Positions 33,745 through 47,000 of a stretch of DNA of 64,000 nucleotides are shown here, in pieces (the first letter of the stretch is position 1; each line of letters starts with the position of its first letter). The notes beneath the pieces were generated by a model. The model had not been told where the DNA came from. It was given only the letters and a program-made list of their open reading frames with translations, and ran no database searches. A program made the position numbers and the translations under genes. This DNA comes from Cyanodermella asteris (taxonomy: Eukaryota > Ascomycota > Lecanoromycetes > Ostropales > Stictidaceae), in the NCBI GenBank assembly GCA_900618795.1, contig UYJD01000014.1, positions 62,001-126,000 of the forward strand, written 5' to 3'.

Positions 33745-35534
33745 CTTGACGGTTGGTGCGGTGACGTAGGCGGTCGGGAAGCTCGAAACTCAAATGCCGA
33801 GCCGCAACGGTCGTCAACTTTCGACTGGGAGAAGAACGAGAACGAGAACAAGTGGGAGGACGCGTTATATATTCGATGCTTTTTGGTGTTCGAGAAGATG
33901 GATTATTTGACCGATTGATGGATCGACTGATTGGTCTGGCAGGGTGGATTCAAGTGGATGCTGATGATGGGTCTCAGAACCACTGGGACTCCTCGAGCTT
34001 ATCTTCTTATACACGAAGCATCGGCGAGTGCGAGTGCTCCGTTCGCTCCTCGAAGCTCGAACTCAACGATAGGGGATCCATCAAAGCTGCCTGACAGAGC
34101 AACCCAGAGTGTCCGAAGCCGAACGAGCAGGGCAGGCTGATGCGGCCGAGCCTGACCATTGACAGCGCAGCGTTCAGCAATTGAACACTGCTTTTGCTTT
34201 ATGATCCTGGTGCTGGGACTGCTGGATGGGTAGTGCCCACGACTTCTTGCGCGTGCATCTCGAAACCATTGCCGTCCCAATTCAATGCAGCATCCACGGC
34301 GTCTTGTTTGCTTGGTGCTTGCGCACGTGGAGATGTTCGGAAGAGATTTTATAGCTCAGCGCTGCGACACGTCGAGCACAGAACGTGCATCTTCGCAACC
34401 TTTATCGAAATCCTTTGAATGCTTTCCTTTCGTCTGGTGTATTCGAGCATGGCCTCGGTACCACCCGAACGGACAAAATTTTCTCTTATCAATCGCACTC
34501 GTGCTCAATCGACGGTACACGATGTGCGAGTCATGCATTTTGACAGGTTGAAATCGCACCGCAGTGGCGTCTACGCGGCCAGTCATTTCATGCCCGAGAT
34601 CCTTGTGTGACCGCGGGACTGTCGCAACGGCAGTCTCTTCCTTCGCGCTGACACGACACGAAGGAGCGAGTCAGCGGTTGGGGATTTTGGGACTTGGGTG
34701 CGGCTGTCCCACCGAGAGTCTACGACCCGGGGTTGTGGTTCACCGTGGTTCGAGACGACATGCCGACCCTAGCATGCGCTAGAAGTTCAGTGCGCTGCCA
34801 TCATGGAGTCGAGTCAACGGTTTTGGTCACCGAGGAATGGTCTTTTGTGATTCCTTTCGTGTGTTACGCCGATTCCAAAGGGTGTCAGATCTGGTGCCAA
34901 CATCGAACTGGCCTGCTTTTGTCTCGTCAGGTACGATTCTACGAACTTTCTAGACTGATTGAGGTTCAGAGTACCGGTTGTGCAGAACTCGATATGTACG
35001 TATCTGCATATGTGCTGGCTAGCTGACGCTCCAAATACAGAGTATCGAAAATGTGCCGAAGCGCTAACATCGCATGAGATTGGGCCCGCCAATCCGCCTG
35101 CATCCAACCACACGATTTTGCTGAAAATCTCAAAATGCTTCAACGCTTCAGAGCTCGAGATTGCTTCCGGAGACCTTCGTGTGTACACCAGTTTCTGTCG
35201 GGTAACACATTGATCGTTCCGTATCGCATCTTCAAGACCATGCCATGTGGTTTCATCCAATACATTCTCCACGTCGGCTCTGTACAGCTCAAGCCATTCG
35301 TGGCGTGGCCAATTCCAGTTGCCACGATCCAGTCATACCGTTCGCACGTTGCATCCTTGACGTTTCTCTGTTCCACATCATCGCCGCTCGAGCCCATCCG
35401 TGGCAGATGTCAGTGACACGCCATGCGTCGTAGGACAAATCCTGCCCTGTGGTCTGCACCAAACCGGTCATCGTCCGCAGAACCTGGCGAAGCTTAGACG
35501 ACAGATCGATTCTGTACCACTCGAGTCTCAGACC
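33745..35534. other. 1.8-kb intergenic region
   Basis: Upstream of the permease gene and downstream of the GFA gene. Many short frames, none recognisable. Confidence 0.45.
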
Positions 35535-36346
35535 CTAGTGATAGAGGATATCTTCGCGGGCTTTGATCTTGTAAGTCTTCATATCCGGGTGGCGTCCTTG
35601 CCATGGATGTCTGTGGTTGCCAAAGGTTTCGAATTCGGGTTGAGGGATTCTTGGAAACATGCCCATCTTGATAATGACCTTGCCGGTCAGTGCTGGGACG
35701 ACAGATTTGACTGGACTTGCAACGGGATCAGCTTGCTGAAGGTTTCCTATGAGACGAGGCTGGGCCCCACGGACTTGGATTGATACCTGGTCAGAGCAAG
35801 CACTGGGCAGGTCCTCGGAGAACTGACAATTCCTCTACTAGTTGAGACGAAATACAAGAAGGATACTCACTTTCCGCAGCACGAACAGAAGAACCTGCCG
35901 AGGGGCGTCCCACTGCCCGTCTCATGGTCCTTGTACTCCTTCAAAGTGCCATCACGGTCCTTGATCGTGACCTTCTCCTCCTCGATGATGAGGTTACTCG
36001 AGACGAAGCTTCCAGCTACCTTGCGGCAGTTGGCACAATGGCAGAGATGGCCTCTGCGCTTCGTGAACAGCTCACTGTCGCGGATGGTCACGTTTATACT
36101 GCCACAGAGACAGCTTCCGCTAAGCCCTTCAGCGAATTTGGCATGGTCGTGCTGGTTTGGATCGCCTTTCAGCTCGGGCATGTTACGGTGCACAGTCGTT
36201 GAGAAGGTGGCCTTGCTTCCGGTCGTCCGGCCAAGGCCAATCTGGACGACGCGGGATGCCGGGACGCATGCTGAGCGAAGAATCGCAATCCGAGATGTAG
36301 AGCTCAGCGCCGTGCTGGCTAGCTGTCTGCGAATGACCGGCTGCAT
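35535..36346 (-). CDS. GFA-domain protein (glutathione-dependent formaldehyde-activating-like), two exons
   Basis: Seen: exon 1, 35871-36346 (ATG at 36346), and exon 2, 35535-35715, join over a 155-nt intron (GTGAGT...GCAAG) to 218 residues. The join gives CSCCGNPVKSVVPALTGK, which fits the family. Zinc-binding cysteines: SGSCLCGSINVTI, HLCHCANCRK and FFCSCCGN. C-terminal family text: MGMFPRIPQPEFETFGNHRH. The first ~50 residues are rich in Arg/Ser/Ala without acids (MQPVIRRQLASTALSSTSRI), typical of a mitochondrial presequence; a second Met (MPELKGDPNQ, residue 56) would give a cytosolic form. Known: GFA proteins are named for the bacterial enzyme speeding formaldehyde-glutathione adduct formation; most fungal members have unknown substrates. 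So the domain is sure, the reaction not. Confidence 0.9.
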
Positions 36347-38075
36347 ATTGCTAGAGGTGGGTATATTGTAGGCTGGTTTGATCGAAGTAAACTCGCAACG
36401 TCCCTTTGATTGGTTGATGCGGAATGATTGTAGTTGAAATGATGACCATAAACGGCAATTGAGCAGGTTTCAAGCACAAGATCAGCCGCAGAACGGATTG
36501 AAGGAAGGAGACTGGTTGGAAGATGAGTTGGTGAGCACGTTTCGATGCATGATGCAAGGTTGGAGCGATGACGAAGGTGAGCTCGAGCCATCACGTGACT
36601 TGGTCATGTTCTTCAATCTTGGCGGACATGTGAGTTCGAATAATCTGTACCATCAGGAGAAGAGAGAATCGCAATCCTGGTATGGCTCGTAGTCGAAGTC
36701 TGCAACGCTTTACAACTCTACCAAGGGTGTCGAATTTGTGTATGTGAAGATGCTTGGGAGAGATGAGCACCAATTACGAAATTGCGCTTGTCGAAATATT
36801 TTCTTCTTTCATAAAAGCTGCAGACTCGCGTCGGCATTGGAAAGTCGATCATGCACAAAATTGTTCTGAGCACGAGACTCAAACATGCCTGGCCATGTAT
36901 TGCAAGCCTCGAAGAGATTCTTGAACATTGTCGAGATAATCATTCTTTCATACATCATTAGTGGTTGGGCCCGGGTCGAGCGTTCGCGAGTTAAATGTGG
37001 AGGCGCAAAGAAGGGCGTAATATGAAGATGATGAACGCATCGTTATTCGAGTTGATTTTGATCTTCTAGGCAGTCATTTGGGCATCGGCAGGTCTCCCTT
37101 TGTGTACTCCATAAAGCACCGACCCTGGCTGACACTTTGGACGAAGGCTTGGGTGAGTCTTGCTGACATAATCATCGCGAAAGCTGCGGCTCGCTGCCAC
37201 CCCCGTGTCAGACGTAAATACATCTACGCGACGATGCGTTTGTCCTGCCAGTATATCTGTCTAAGCCGCTGCGCGAGCTCAGTTGCCACACGGGCCAGGC
37301 TTCTTGTCCACCTCGTCTTGACTATATTGCGTACTAACAATCTGATCAACCTAGCATCACGAATACAACCACGATAACGCGACGTCCAACTCATGACCCC
37401 GAAAAGGACGCATTTCACTGCTGGTTTGCCGTGGCTAGATTCGACGCCGGATGAATAACCTTGACTCTTGCATCGTGCACGCTCTCAGCAGACATGTTCG
37501 ACGTCAAATGGAGTTTGCCGTCGTGAGCAGCGGCCCAGAAGATGAGGCTGATCCCCCAGCCCCATCACTCCATCTCCCATACCGGATGCTTTCGACAGAC
37601 CGTCACCAAATACTTCCCATTGTATATCATGTTGAGCATGAATCATGTAGTAGAAGTCCCTCACAGCCCTTCATATAAAGATCATCGGGGTGGAGACAGG
37701 CCTCAGGATCTCCTCCCGTTGAACCATGGCCATGTCCAAGTCATGACGGCAGCAGATTGCATGGGCGAAGCTTGGTTAATACGTCTGTAGTGAGTGGTAG
37801 GTGAAGATGCGTATTCCTGTGAGGACCCGCGCGCGTTGCTTTGGTCCGCTGCTGCTTTTCGTCCTATTCCACTTCTGTTGTTCTACCTTGACGAGTAGCT
37901 CTCACTCCTTTGCCTTCATCCTTAAACCCCGCTTTACGAGCCTGCATGGGAGCGTCAACCCTCTTTAAACACACAGCAGCTGCATACACCTTAACGAGCC
38001 CGTTGTTCCTGCATTCCGCTCCTCACTTCACCTCAAACTGCCGCATGCTACGTTCCTGTCGTCTGAACACTCAAA
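36347..38075. other. 1.7-kb intergenic region
   Basis: Divergent space between the GFA gene and the giant DUF3638 gene. No gene seen. Confidence 0.45.
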
Positions 38076-41000
38076 ATGTCCTCGACCGCGTCTACGGCGT
38101 TGCTTGAGGGCGTATTTGCCCATCTCTGCTTGGTCGATCCGTTGCCGTCCCAGCCAGAAGACATTGCGAGACAGATTGACGACGATATTGCCAACCGTCT
38201 CGCGCTGTCCGTGCAACGTCTCTCTAGCATTGCGTTTGACTCGCCAGACGATATCGCTTCCTACACTGACCTTCATAGTGACATTCAACGCATCAGGGAA
38301 CTACATCGAGATGGCATTCTCGAGCAGCAGAAACTCATCAAATCATTTGCGACGTTGAAGCACGACGATTTTCTTGTACTCCACATCGCGCAGCAAAACG
38401 CAGGTCTTTGTATCCAGCGCAAATTCAAGTGAGCATCGTGATTTCGGATTGACATGCTGTACTTACTGACGATAAACAGAAACAAAGAAGACATCATCGT
38501 TTTTGAGGCATTTGAAGTCTCTTCGCGAGCTGAACAAACTCTGGCCTCTACAGCCTTCCTGCAGCGCGACTTCCCGGGTGTGAGCGCTGAAATGCCGTAC
38601 GCCAAATTCATTAGCTCCGATTTCCAAACTGAGGCAACTTCTTTTCTTGAGCGCGCAAGCATGCAGGCAGTGGCGCAGATGCTCCCAAAGGCCCGGAAAG
38701 CTGACACATCCCATGCCGAGCTTCGCGACACCACAAATCCCGCTCTCATTACCGATATCTTCATCGGTATCATTGAGACTCTTGGCTGCAGAGTGTCGAT
38801 TCCCAAGCTCCGAAAGCATGTCTGGGACTGTATACTCTGGGACAAGGGCTCGAGGATTCCCTGGCGGCGTTCCCCGTTCTGGCTGACACTCCGTGTCGGT
38901 ATGCAGCGAATGTTGTACGACCGCTACGGGCCATATTCAGGCCATGTGCACTACAAGATGACAATGTGCGTGATGATGGCAGAACTCTTGAATGATGTCA
39001 AGGACAAGCTTCACCCTACTCTCGTCCAGGCTTTGATCGGCAAGCTTGGCGGTCGTTTGGGCAAAATAGTCGGAGACAGAAATACTTCCATTGCTGGTGA
39101 GGCGCAAGCACTCCGCGACAATATTTCCAAGAAGCTGGAACCATTGTTCATGAAGATCATCACATTGGCCAATGCCCAGGTTCGAGATCGATATCAGGCC
39201 ACGCATACGCAGTGCGTCCGGAGGCCGAGGTTCGTGCCCAGTCGTCCTCCAGTTGGGGACTGTGTTCTTGAGCTCAACAACAGCTATTCTCGAATACAAC
39301 TCGTCCTGCAACGGCCACACGTTTTTCAGTGTTGATGGGTACAAGGGCAAACTTTCCGAAGCCTCGAACCAAGACTATCAGGCCTTTGCTGCCGTGTACC
39401 GGAAACTTGCCGAGGAGGAAGCCAAGCTGCAGCAGCTTTGCGCGTCCGATCCTTTACCAGAGGACATGCCCGCAGAATGTGAGCACATCGCAGGCCAGAT
39501 ATCCCAATACTTGGGCCTGCTCGGCTCGCACTATGATGCCGACCCTTTACAGACAAGCTGCATGCTTCTCACTGTACTGGAGCTTTGGGTTGCAATGGAT
39601 AAAGCAGCGACCAAGCTTCATCCTCTGCTCGCAAAATTCGCACCGGCGTTCCCAAATGGGATCCTCGACAAATTATTGCTACCGCTGCGAGAGGATCTCA
39701 AGCGAGCCCAGGCGGTTGAGACGTACCTCGAGGAGCGCTTCAAGTCCTGCAAATCGCCTGCAACCATCTTCGCTGACCCTCATGAGCAATGCTTCGCAGA
39801 GCAGTGGTACGACAGTGAACCAGAATCGGGCAGACTACATGGACTTCGATCGGAAATTGAAACACTGAACCGAGAACTACGCGAGGAAAAGAAAGAGGAG
39901 TGGGACGAATTGATGATCCAGTACAGAGATGGCTGGAGTCGATGGCTCGAGACAGACTGCACGGGCATCATGTCGGAAGTACGCACCAGGGATGGTGAAC
40001 TTGTCATGAAGCACATCTGGCGTGCCTGCCCCAAACATAATGCGGCTTCGCAGTTCATGTTCCTGAGCCTCAACGTCCACGAGCAGATGCTCCCAAATCG
40101 TGAAAGTCTCTTGAAGGCCTTGCTCGTTGAGTATCACCTTCCACAAACGCTCGTCTGCTACAGAGATGCTACCTGGAGTATAATCAGCTCATTCAGTCAG
40201 CCCCACTCACCGACACAAAGCAGCAAAGGTGCGCATGTCCTCGCGTGGAATTATGGACGTCTCGACAAGTTTCCCAGCCCTCGTCCGAGAACCGTGACAC
40301 TGGGCTCAATTACCAAGTCTTTTGACCAGACGCATTACAAGCTTTACAAGGCTGGAGAGCAGGGTCTTCCAAAATTCGCAGAGGTGTGTAAGCCGAATGG
40401 AATGCGCCTCCGGTATTGTTTGAGTGGTAGTCAACAGCTCATCGACGGAAGCGACTTGAAGGTTTCATTCGATCACTTATTCATCATGACGTTTCCCCCA
40501 ACATCTCCATTTGCGTCTCTGCAATATGCTGAGGATCTTGATCTCAACGGGGACGGCCCGACGTCAAACCAGATCATCGCATCACAAACAAAATGTCCCT
40601 CCGGCTTAAGTCCACATGAATTCAAGGCCTTCCTGGCTCTTGCTGCTGGTAACGAACGCCGCTGGCCTGAGGTACTCATCGCCATGTCATCCACTGATCT
40701 CAACTTCTCTTCTGAAGCTGTGGCTCATCTCGTGACTCGACAAGTACTCCAGATCGGGCCGCGTGGAGATGGAGATCTGCTGCGAATTTGCCACCAATTT
40801 CTTCAAGACACGTCATTCTGCACTCGGCTCCTTCAACAGTTATCTTTGCGCGTTGCAAATGCCGGTGTCAACTGGCGAGAGACGACGACCTTGGATCTAC
40901 TCCTCACTATCGCACTGAGGTTGTGCTCACTGAGCACTCTGGACGAAGTTTGGACAGGAGCGTTGGAGTTGATCCTCACAATACGCAACATCGCGTGGGG

Positions 41001-44000
41001 ATGGATCAGGGCACTCAGGGATGAGAACCTGAAAGCAACCAGTGCGGAATCTGCGTTGGCAGCACAGAAGTATTGTCGCGCTGCAGCACTGATATGCAAA
41101 CGAACCTTCGCGTATCATCTAGAGCACACGCTTCTATTGCGGCGTGAATGTATACGCTGTTTCATAGAAGCCTCGATCGCGCTTCAAGACAGCCTTCCCT
41201 CCAAGCAGCAACATTGGCCACCGAACCTTCGCCACCGTCTCGCGCAAGACGCCAAGACGGGGCAGCGATTGCGAAGGAAGGTATTTTCGGCCATCGAGCG
41301 TGACCCCGATGCTGTTGTCGATGCAATTGTAGGATACTGGCCTGCCTTTTCGGATCTCAAAGAGCCAACGGCACCACGTCCGCAAATCTCGGCAGCGACG
41401 AATGGTTGGATCACAATCGTTACCGAACAATCTCCAACCATCTCAAGGCATGTCATCAGCCTTAGCTGGCTGGAAGGCCATCTCTTGGTCAATGGCCGTC
41501 CCATGGGGAACCTTCCTGCACAATACCGCAGCGACGTGGTGCTCAACGAGCTGTTTGGCGAACGGATCCTTCGCACATCTCCGTCCTGGATGGCGGATAT
41601 GTCGTACATGTTGGCTATAACCCCGGAAGACAACCAAGTACACCTCGGTTTTCGGGACAATCGTCTTGTGGTCCGAACCTGGCGTAACAATCACATCAAG
41701 GAACTAATTTTCAGGGAGTTCTTCAGAGGCAATAAGACTTTTCCTAACGATTTGCCCGTCTCGATGATTGATGGATGCACACACTGGCTGGATCTGCAGA
41801 CTTTGCGTATGGAGATCAGAAGACATCCCATCGTCTGGCATGGTCGTCCTGGTAATTGGGAGCTCGACCTCAATACAAAGCAAGCTCGACGTCGCGAAGC
41901 CCTGCTGGTTGACCCTACCCTCAATCTCAACCTTCAAAAGTGTCACAAATCCAGTTTCGACGCTATTGCAGGGACTTTTCAGAATTTTGAACTTCCCGAG
42001 CACATTACGGTCTGGCTTCCACCCAAGAGTCCACTCCACATCAGGCTTGACCGGCTCGATCTCACATTTTTCGTGACTCAAAGAGGTACTTTGATTTGCA
42101 AAGATCTGCAAGCCGAAGTCGACAGCAACCAAGACGCAGGCACATGGTACGGGCTCGACAGCATGCTGGTCCTCCGAAGCGTGAAAAATCCACGCCAGAG
42201 AAGCATCCTAGTGCCCTTGGGTCCGGTCTCCTGCAACCCTATAGGCAACCATGTCCAAGTGAGCATCGCGCCAAATGGTCTTCACGCTAAATATAGCATC
42301 AACGAGGGACTAGGCCGGCTTGATAGCCCGCCAGAGCCGAGACTGCTGTATCTCAAGGCTCTTCTTCATGCATACACCTCGAGAGCAATCCCAGACAGGC
42401 TCACAAGGCGTACTGGTACCGAAGAAGCTTTGCAACTTCTGACGTCCGGACTTTGCCGCCCCTACCGACCCCTTGGACTACCATCTTTGGATCTACTCGA
42501 ACAGATAGCGGCACTTTCTCCTCCTCGGACGTGGTATCCACAAGAGCTGAGAGTTTCAGAGACTGTCCAATGGAACTCAAAACTCCCAGCAGCGAACCAA
42601 GATGCTGCATTCTGTGCAGTCACCGATGCTATTCGGGATCACTCCAACCGGCTCTCGCGCGTCGTTGCCGCCGAGAGCCCATCTTGTGTTCTACCAATTC
42701 TGAATGGAGGCGAGCCGCATCTCCTCGAGCGAGCTTTGACACGCAGACGACGGTACGATTGTCTTGCCTGGCACAGTCCAATGTCGCCGATGCTGGAACA
42801 GTCTCGGTCGGAAATCATCTACGATTCGAGAGATGCTTCAAATGATCACCCAGCTAAGCTGAATATGCTAGAAGTGATCGACATTGTTGATAAGTGGTCT
42901 GCTACCATTTGCAGCACGACTGATTTGACAGGGCTACTTAACAACTCGCCGTGCATTGGAGGTTTCGACCGTACCTTCAATGGCAATATCCTTGACGACT
43001 GCCTCACGGCAGACATGAACCTCAAGTTTGGCCCGCTCATCAACAAATGCGTCCGAGCGAACATCGGAGATCGCATGGAGCTCATCTTCTTTTCCTTGCT
43101 CTCCTATCGTGCAGATGTGAGCTCCGACTACTGCCGGCTGTTTGCCTCGTTTGCAATCTTTGAGGAGCTGAAAGATGTTTCACTTCCAACCCCCAAGCTG
43201 TACTCAAACTTCTCCTACCGGGACAATCCCACACCGGCATCTTTGGCCAGCATGATCGAAACATGTGCACCGGTCTACAGGGAAGCTTCGGATGATGATC
43301 CAAATGCGCTCAAATACCTTCCGCAGCGGCGAGCGAGAGCCGGCAGGGAAGCTGAGCACAAAACCAAAGTTCAAAAGTGCGCATCAGCTCTGGCGAGTCA
43401 CATTCTCAAATACTGGCCAAGCTCAGATGTTAATATGCTGAGCTTCACAGGAGACACCATGATAGACCCTGATAATGCTTTAGCAATAGTCCAGCCAATC
43501 CTTCAGGACTTTATGGACAACACACACCTTTCTGTCTTCCTGCACGAGATCATGGCACTTTTGCGAAAACGCCAGTCACCTCCGCCTGCTCCGCTGCGTG
43601 TTGGCCCGCTGAACCTGGNNNNNNNNNNNNNNNNNNNNNNNNNNNNNNNNNNNNNNNNNNNNNNNNNNNNNNNNNNNNNNNNNNNNNNNNNNNNNNNNNN
43701 NNNNNNNNNNNNNNNNNNNNNNNNNNNNNNNNNNNNNNNNNNNNNNNNNNNNNNNNNNNNNNNNNNNNNNNNNNNNNNNNNNNNNNNNNNNNNNNNNNNN
43801 NNNNNNNNNNNNNNNNNNNNNNNNNNNNNNNNNNNNNNNNNNNNNNNNNNNNNNNNNNNNNNNNNNNNNNNNNNNNNNNNNNNNNNNNNNNNNNNNNNNN
43901 NNNNNNNNNNNNNNNNNNNNNNNNNNNNNNNNNNNNNNNNNNNNNNNNNNNNNNNNNNNNNNNNNNNNNNNNNNNNNNNNNNNNNNNNNNNNNNNNNNNN

Positions 44001-47000
44001 NNNNNNNNNNNNNNNNNNNNNNNNNNNNNNNNNNNNNNNNNNNNNNNNNNNNNNNNNNNNNNNNNNNNNNNNNNNNNNNNNNNNNNNNNNNNNNNNNNNN
44101 NNNNNNNNNNNNNNNNNNNNNNNNNNNNNNNNNNNNNNNNNNNNNNNNNNNNNNNNNNNNNNNNNNNNNNNNNNNNNNNNNNNNNNNNNNNNNNNNNNNN
44201 NNNNNNNNNNNNNNNNNNNNNNNNNNNGGTCCCCCCTATGTCCGTGACACCTGGTTACGCCGTATCCAGAGCTGTCAGGTGGGGCACTAGCCATCAAGCT
44301 CCCTGATCTATTCTTGAAAAAGCTTCAGCCGTTCACTGTCGAGGATCTTGGGGTTTCCCAAGCCAAGTCATTGACAACATCCACTGCTCCAGGTTCACTA
44401 ATGCAGGCCCCAGTAGCAAGACCGTCATCACTTCCAAAAGGGGTCGTGCGGCCCCGAGTGGAGCTCACCGAACTTGAAAATATTGTGCGTCCGATGAGAA
44501 GTCAAAAATCCCATATGCGAGATCGCTACGCGAAAGACTTGATCCTCAGCATTCGCGCGTTATCGAATCTACCTGAACCCCAGCTTGGGACAACCATGTT
44601 TCACAATCGCCAATCGTTGGGCTTATCGATCCGCGAGGCAGAGCAGCGCGTCAAGACTTGTGAATCATTGCTTGTTCGCACTCTCGAATCTGGTGATCCG
44701 GCATTGACTTGGCTGAAAATCACGCATCTGCTGCCACGTTTGACCACTGTCACATTGCTGGAACAACTTCGATCTGTACAGCCAGTGCGATTTGGGACAG
44801 GCATGAAAGAAGCTCTAGTTGCCTATGGCATTGCTATCACAGCTCTTCAGCGGCTGCTTCGCATCGAGGATGCCCTCATCCGAGACCATCAGGAAAGACA
44901 CAAAGCTGAAGTTGCCAACAAAGGACATGAGAACTGGTCTCCTATAAAAAATCCAGACTGGTTGCTCCTTGAAATCGACAACAACATTCTTATGCGAGCT
45001 CGCCAAGTCGAAGTGGCCCAAGCGACAATCGCACCACAATCCGCATCGAACTCCCTTCTTCAGCTGCAGATGGGTCAAGGTAAATCTCTTTGCATTGTGC
45101 CTGCTGCAGCTGCTGTACTTGCGGACAAGAAGCGTTTGGTCAGGGTCGTGGTACCGCGGCCTTTGCTTTCCCAGACAGCCCAGGAGCTACAGCGAAGGCT
45201 GGGTGGTTTACTTGGTCGTTACGTTGTACACGTCCCGTTCTCAAGACGAACATCAATCAGTCTGCCTAACGTAAAGGAGTATTGGAATTTGCACCGCGAA
45301 GCAATGGTCGCAGGTGGTATCGAGGTTGCCATCCCCGAACACATGTTGTTATTCAAGCTTTCCGGCCAGCAACTCCTGTCAGACAAGAAGATCCCCGAAG
45401 CTACACAGATGATCAACACTCAGAAATGGCTATTGGAAAATTGCCGTGATATACTGGACGAAAGCGACCACATTCTCTCCCCCAAAATCCAGCTCATCTA
45501 TCCTGGTGGGGCACAGATGGCCGTTGATGGGAGTCCGGTACGATGGGAGGTTGCGCAGACATTGCTCGGTCTCGTTGCGGTCCATCTGGACGATCTGAAA
45601 TCCAGATTCCACATTAGTATTGAGATCGTTGCTAGGCAGAATGGAGGTCTTCCTTTCGTCTACTTCCTAAGAAAAGACGTCGAAGATGCTCTTATTGAGT
45701 TACTTGTAAAGGATGCCGAGAGAGGAGCAATTCCGTCGTTGCCATTGTCACAATGCTCTGTCAAAGAGCGTGCTGCAGTTCTCGAATTCATTTCCAAGCC
45801 TGCCGTACTCAGACGTACCGTTGAGACTGTGGAGGCATTATTTGCGGACAATGAAGCGGCAATGAATGTGGTGTATCTCTTACGGGGTGGCCTGATCCAT
45901 AGGCTCCTCCTCCTGACTTTGAAGAGGCGATTCCAAGTCCACTATGGCATGCATCCGACAAGACCCGGGCTCTCGGTCCCGTTCCAGTACAAGGGTGTGC
46001 CATCGGACACGGCGGAGTGGGGTCATCCCGATGTCGCAATTTTGTTCACTTGCTTGTCCTTCTATTATGAGGGCCTGAGCGAGCAGCAGTTGCGCCAAAG
46101 TTTACAAGTTGTGGCAAAGTCTGACAATCCGGCTGGTGAGTACGAGCACTGGATCCACCGTACGAAAGAGATGCCTCAAGCCCTGAAAGATTGGAATGGT
46201 ATCAATATTGACGATCCAGTGCAAATGGCGGAGATACACAGGTACGTACGGTACAGTATACCCGCAGCAAACCACTTCTTGAACGCCTTCGTCTTCCCAA
46301 AGTACGCCAAACAATTCAGCACCAAACTCCATGCATCTGCCTGGGACCTACCGCTCTTCTCATCGCGGTCAGATCTCTCCCAGAATCCAGCAGCTAATCT
46401 CACCACTGGCTTCAGCGGAACGACCGATGGCAAATATCTCTTTCCTCTCAACATTCGCCAGCGTGACCTGCCCACTTTGGCCCACACCGATGCCGAAGTA
46501 CTTTCGTTTCTTCTTGCCGAAAGAAACCGGCGCTATTGCGTGATAACAGATCGACGTGGGGGCCGTCTGACTGAGAGGGAGTTTCTAAAGCTTCTAAACC
46601 GTCACAGTATCCGTGTACTCATTGATGCTGGTGCTCAGATCATGGAGATGGACAACCTGTCGCTGGTGAAGGAATGGATGCAGATTGATCCGGGAGTCAA
46701 GGCTGGCATCTACTTCAATGCTGATAACGTACTGACGGCCAGGCTTCGAAGTGGGAAGCTCATACCTCTAAGTGCATCTCCTTTCGCAGAAGATCTCTCC
46801 GAATGTGTTGTTTACTTTGCTCAAGCCAATTGTCGAGGCTCTGACGTTCCACTTCCCTTGACTGCACATGCAGCCTTGACACTCTCTTTGGGTCAAAGCA
46901 AGGATGCGACTGTTCAAGCGGCAATGAGGTTGAGACAACTCGGAACCAGCCAAAAGTTGACTTGGTTTGCCACTCCGGAAGTCGACCAAAGCATTCGCGA

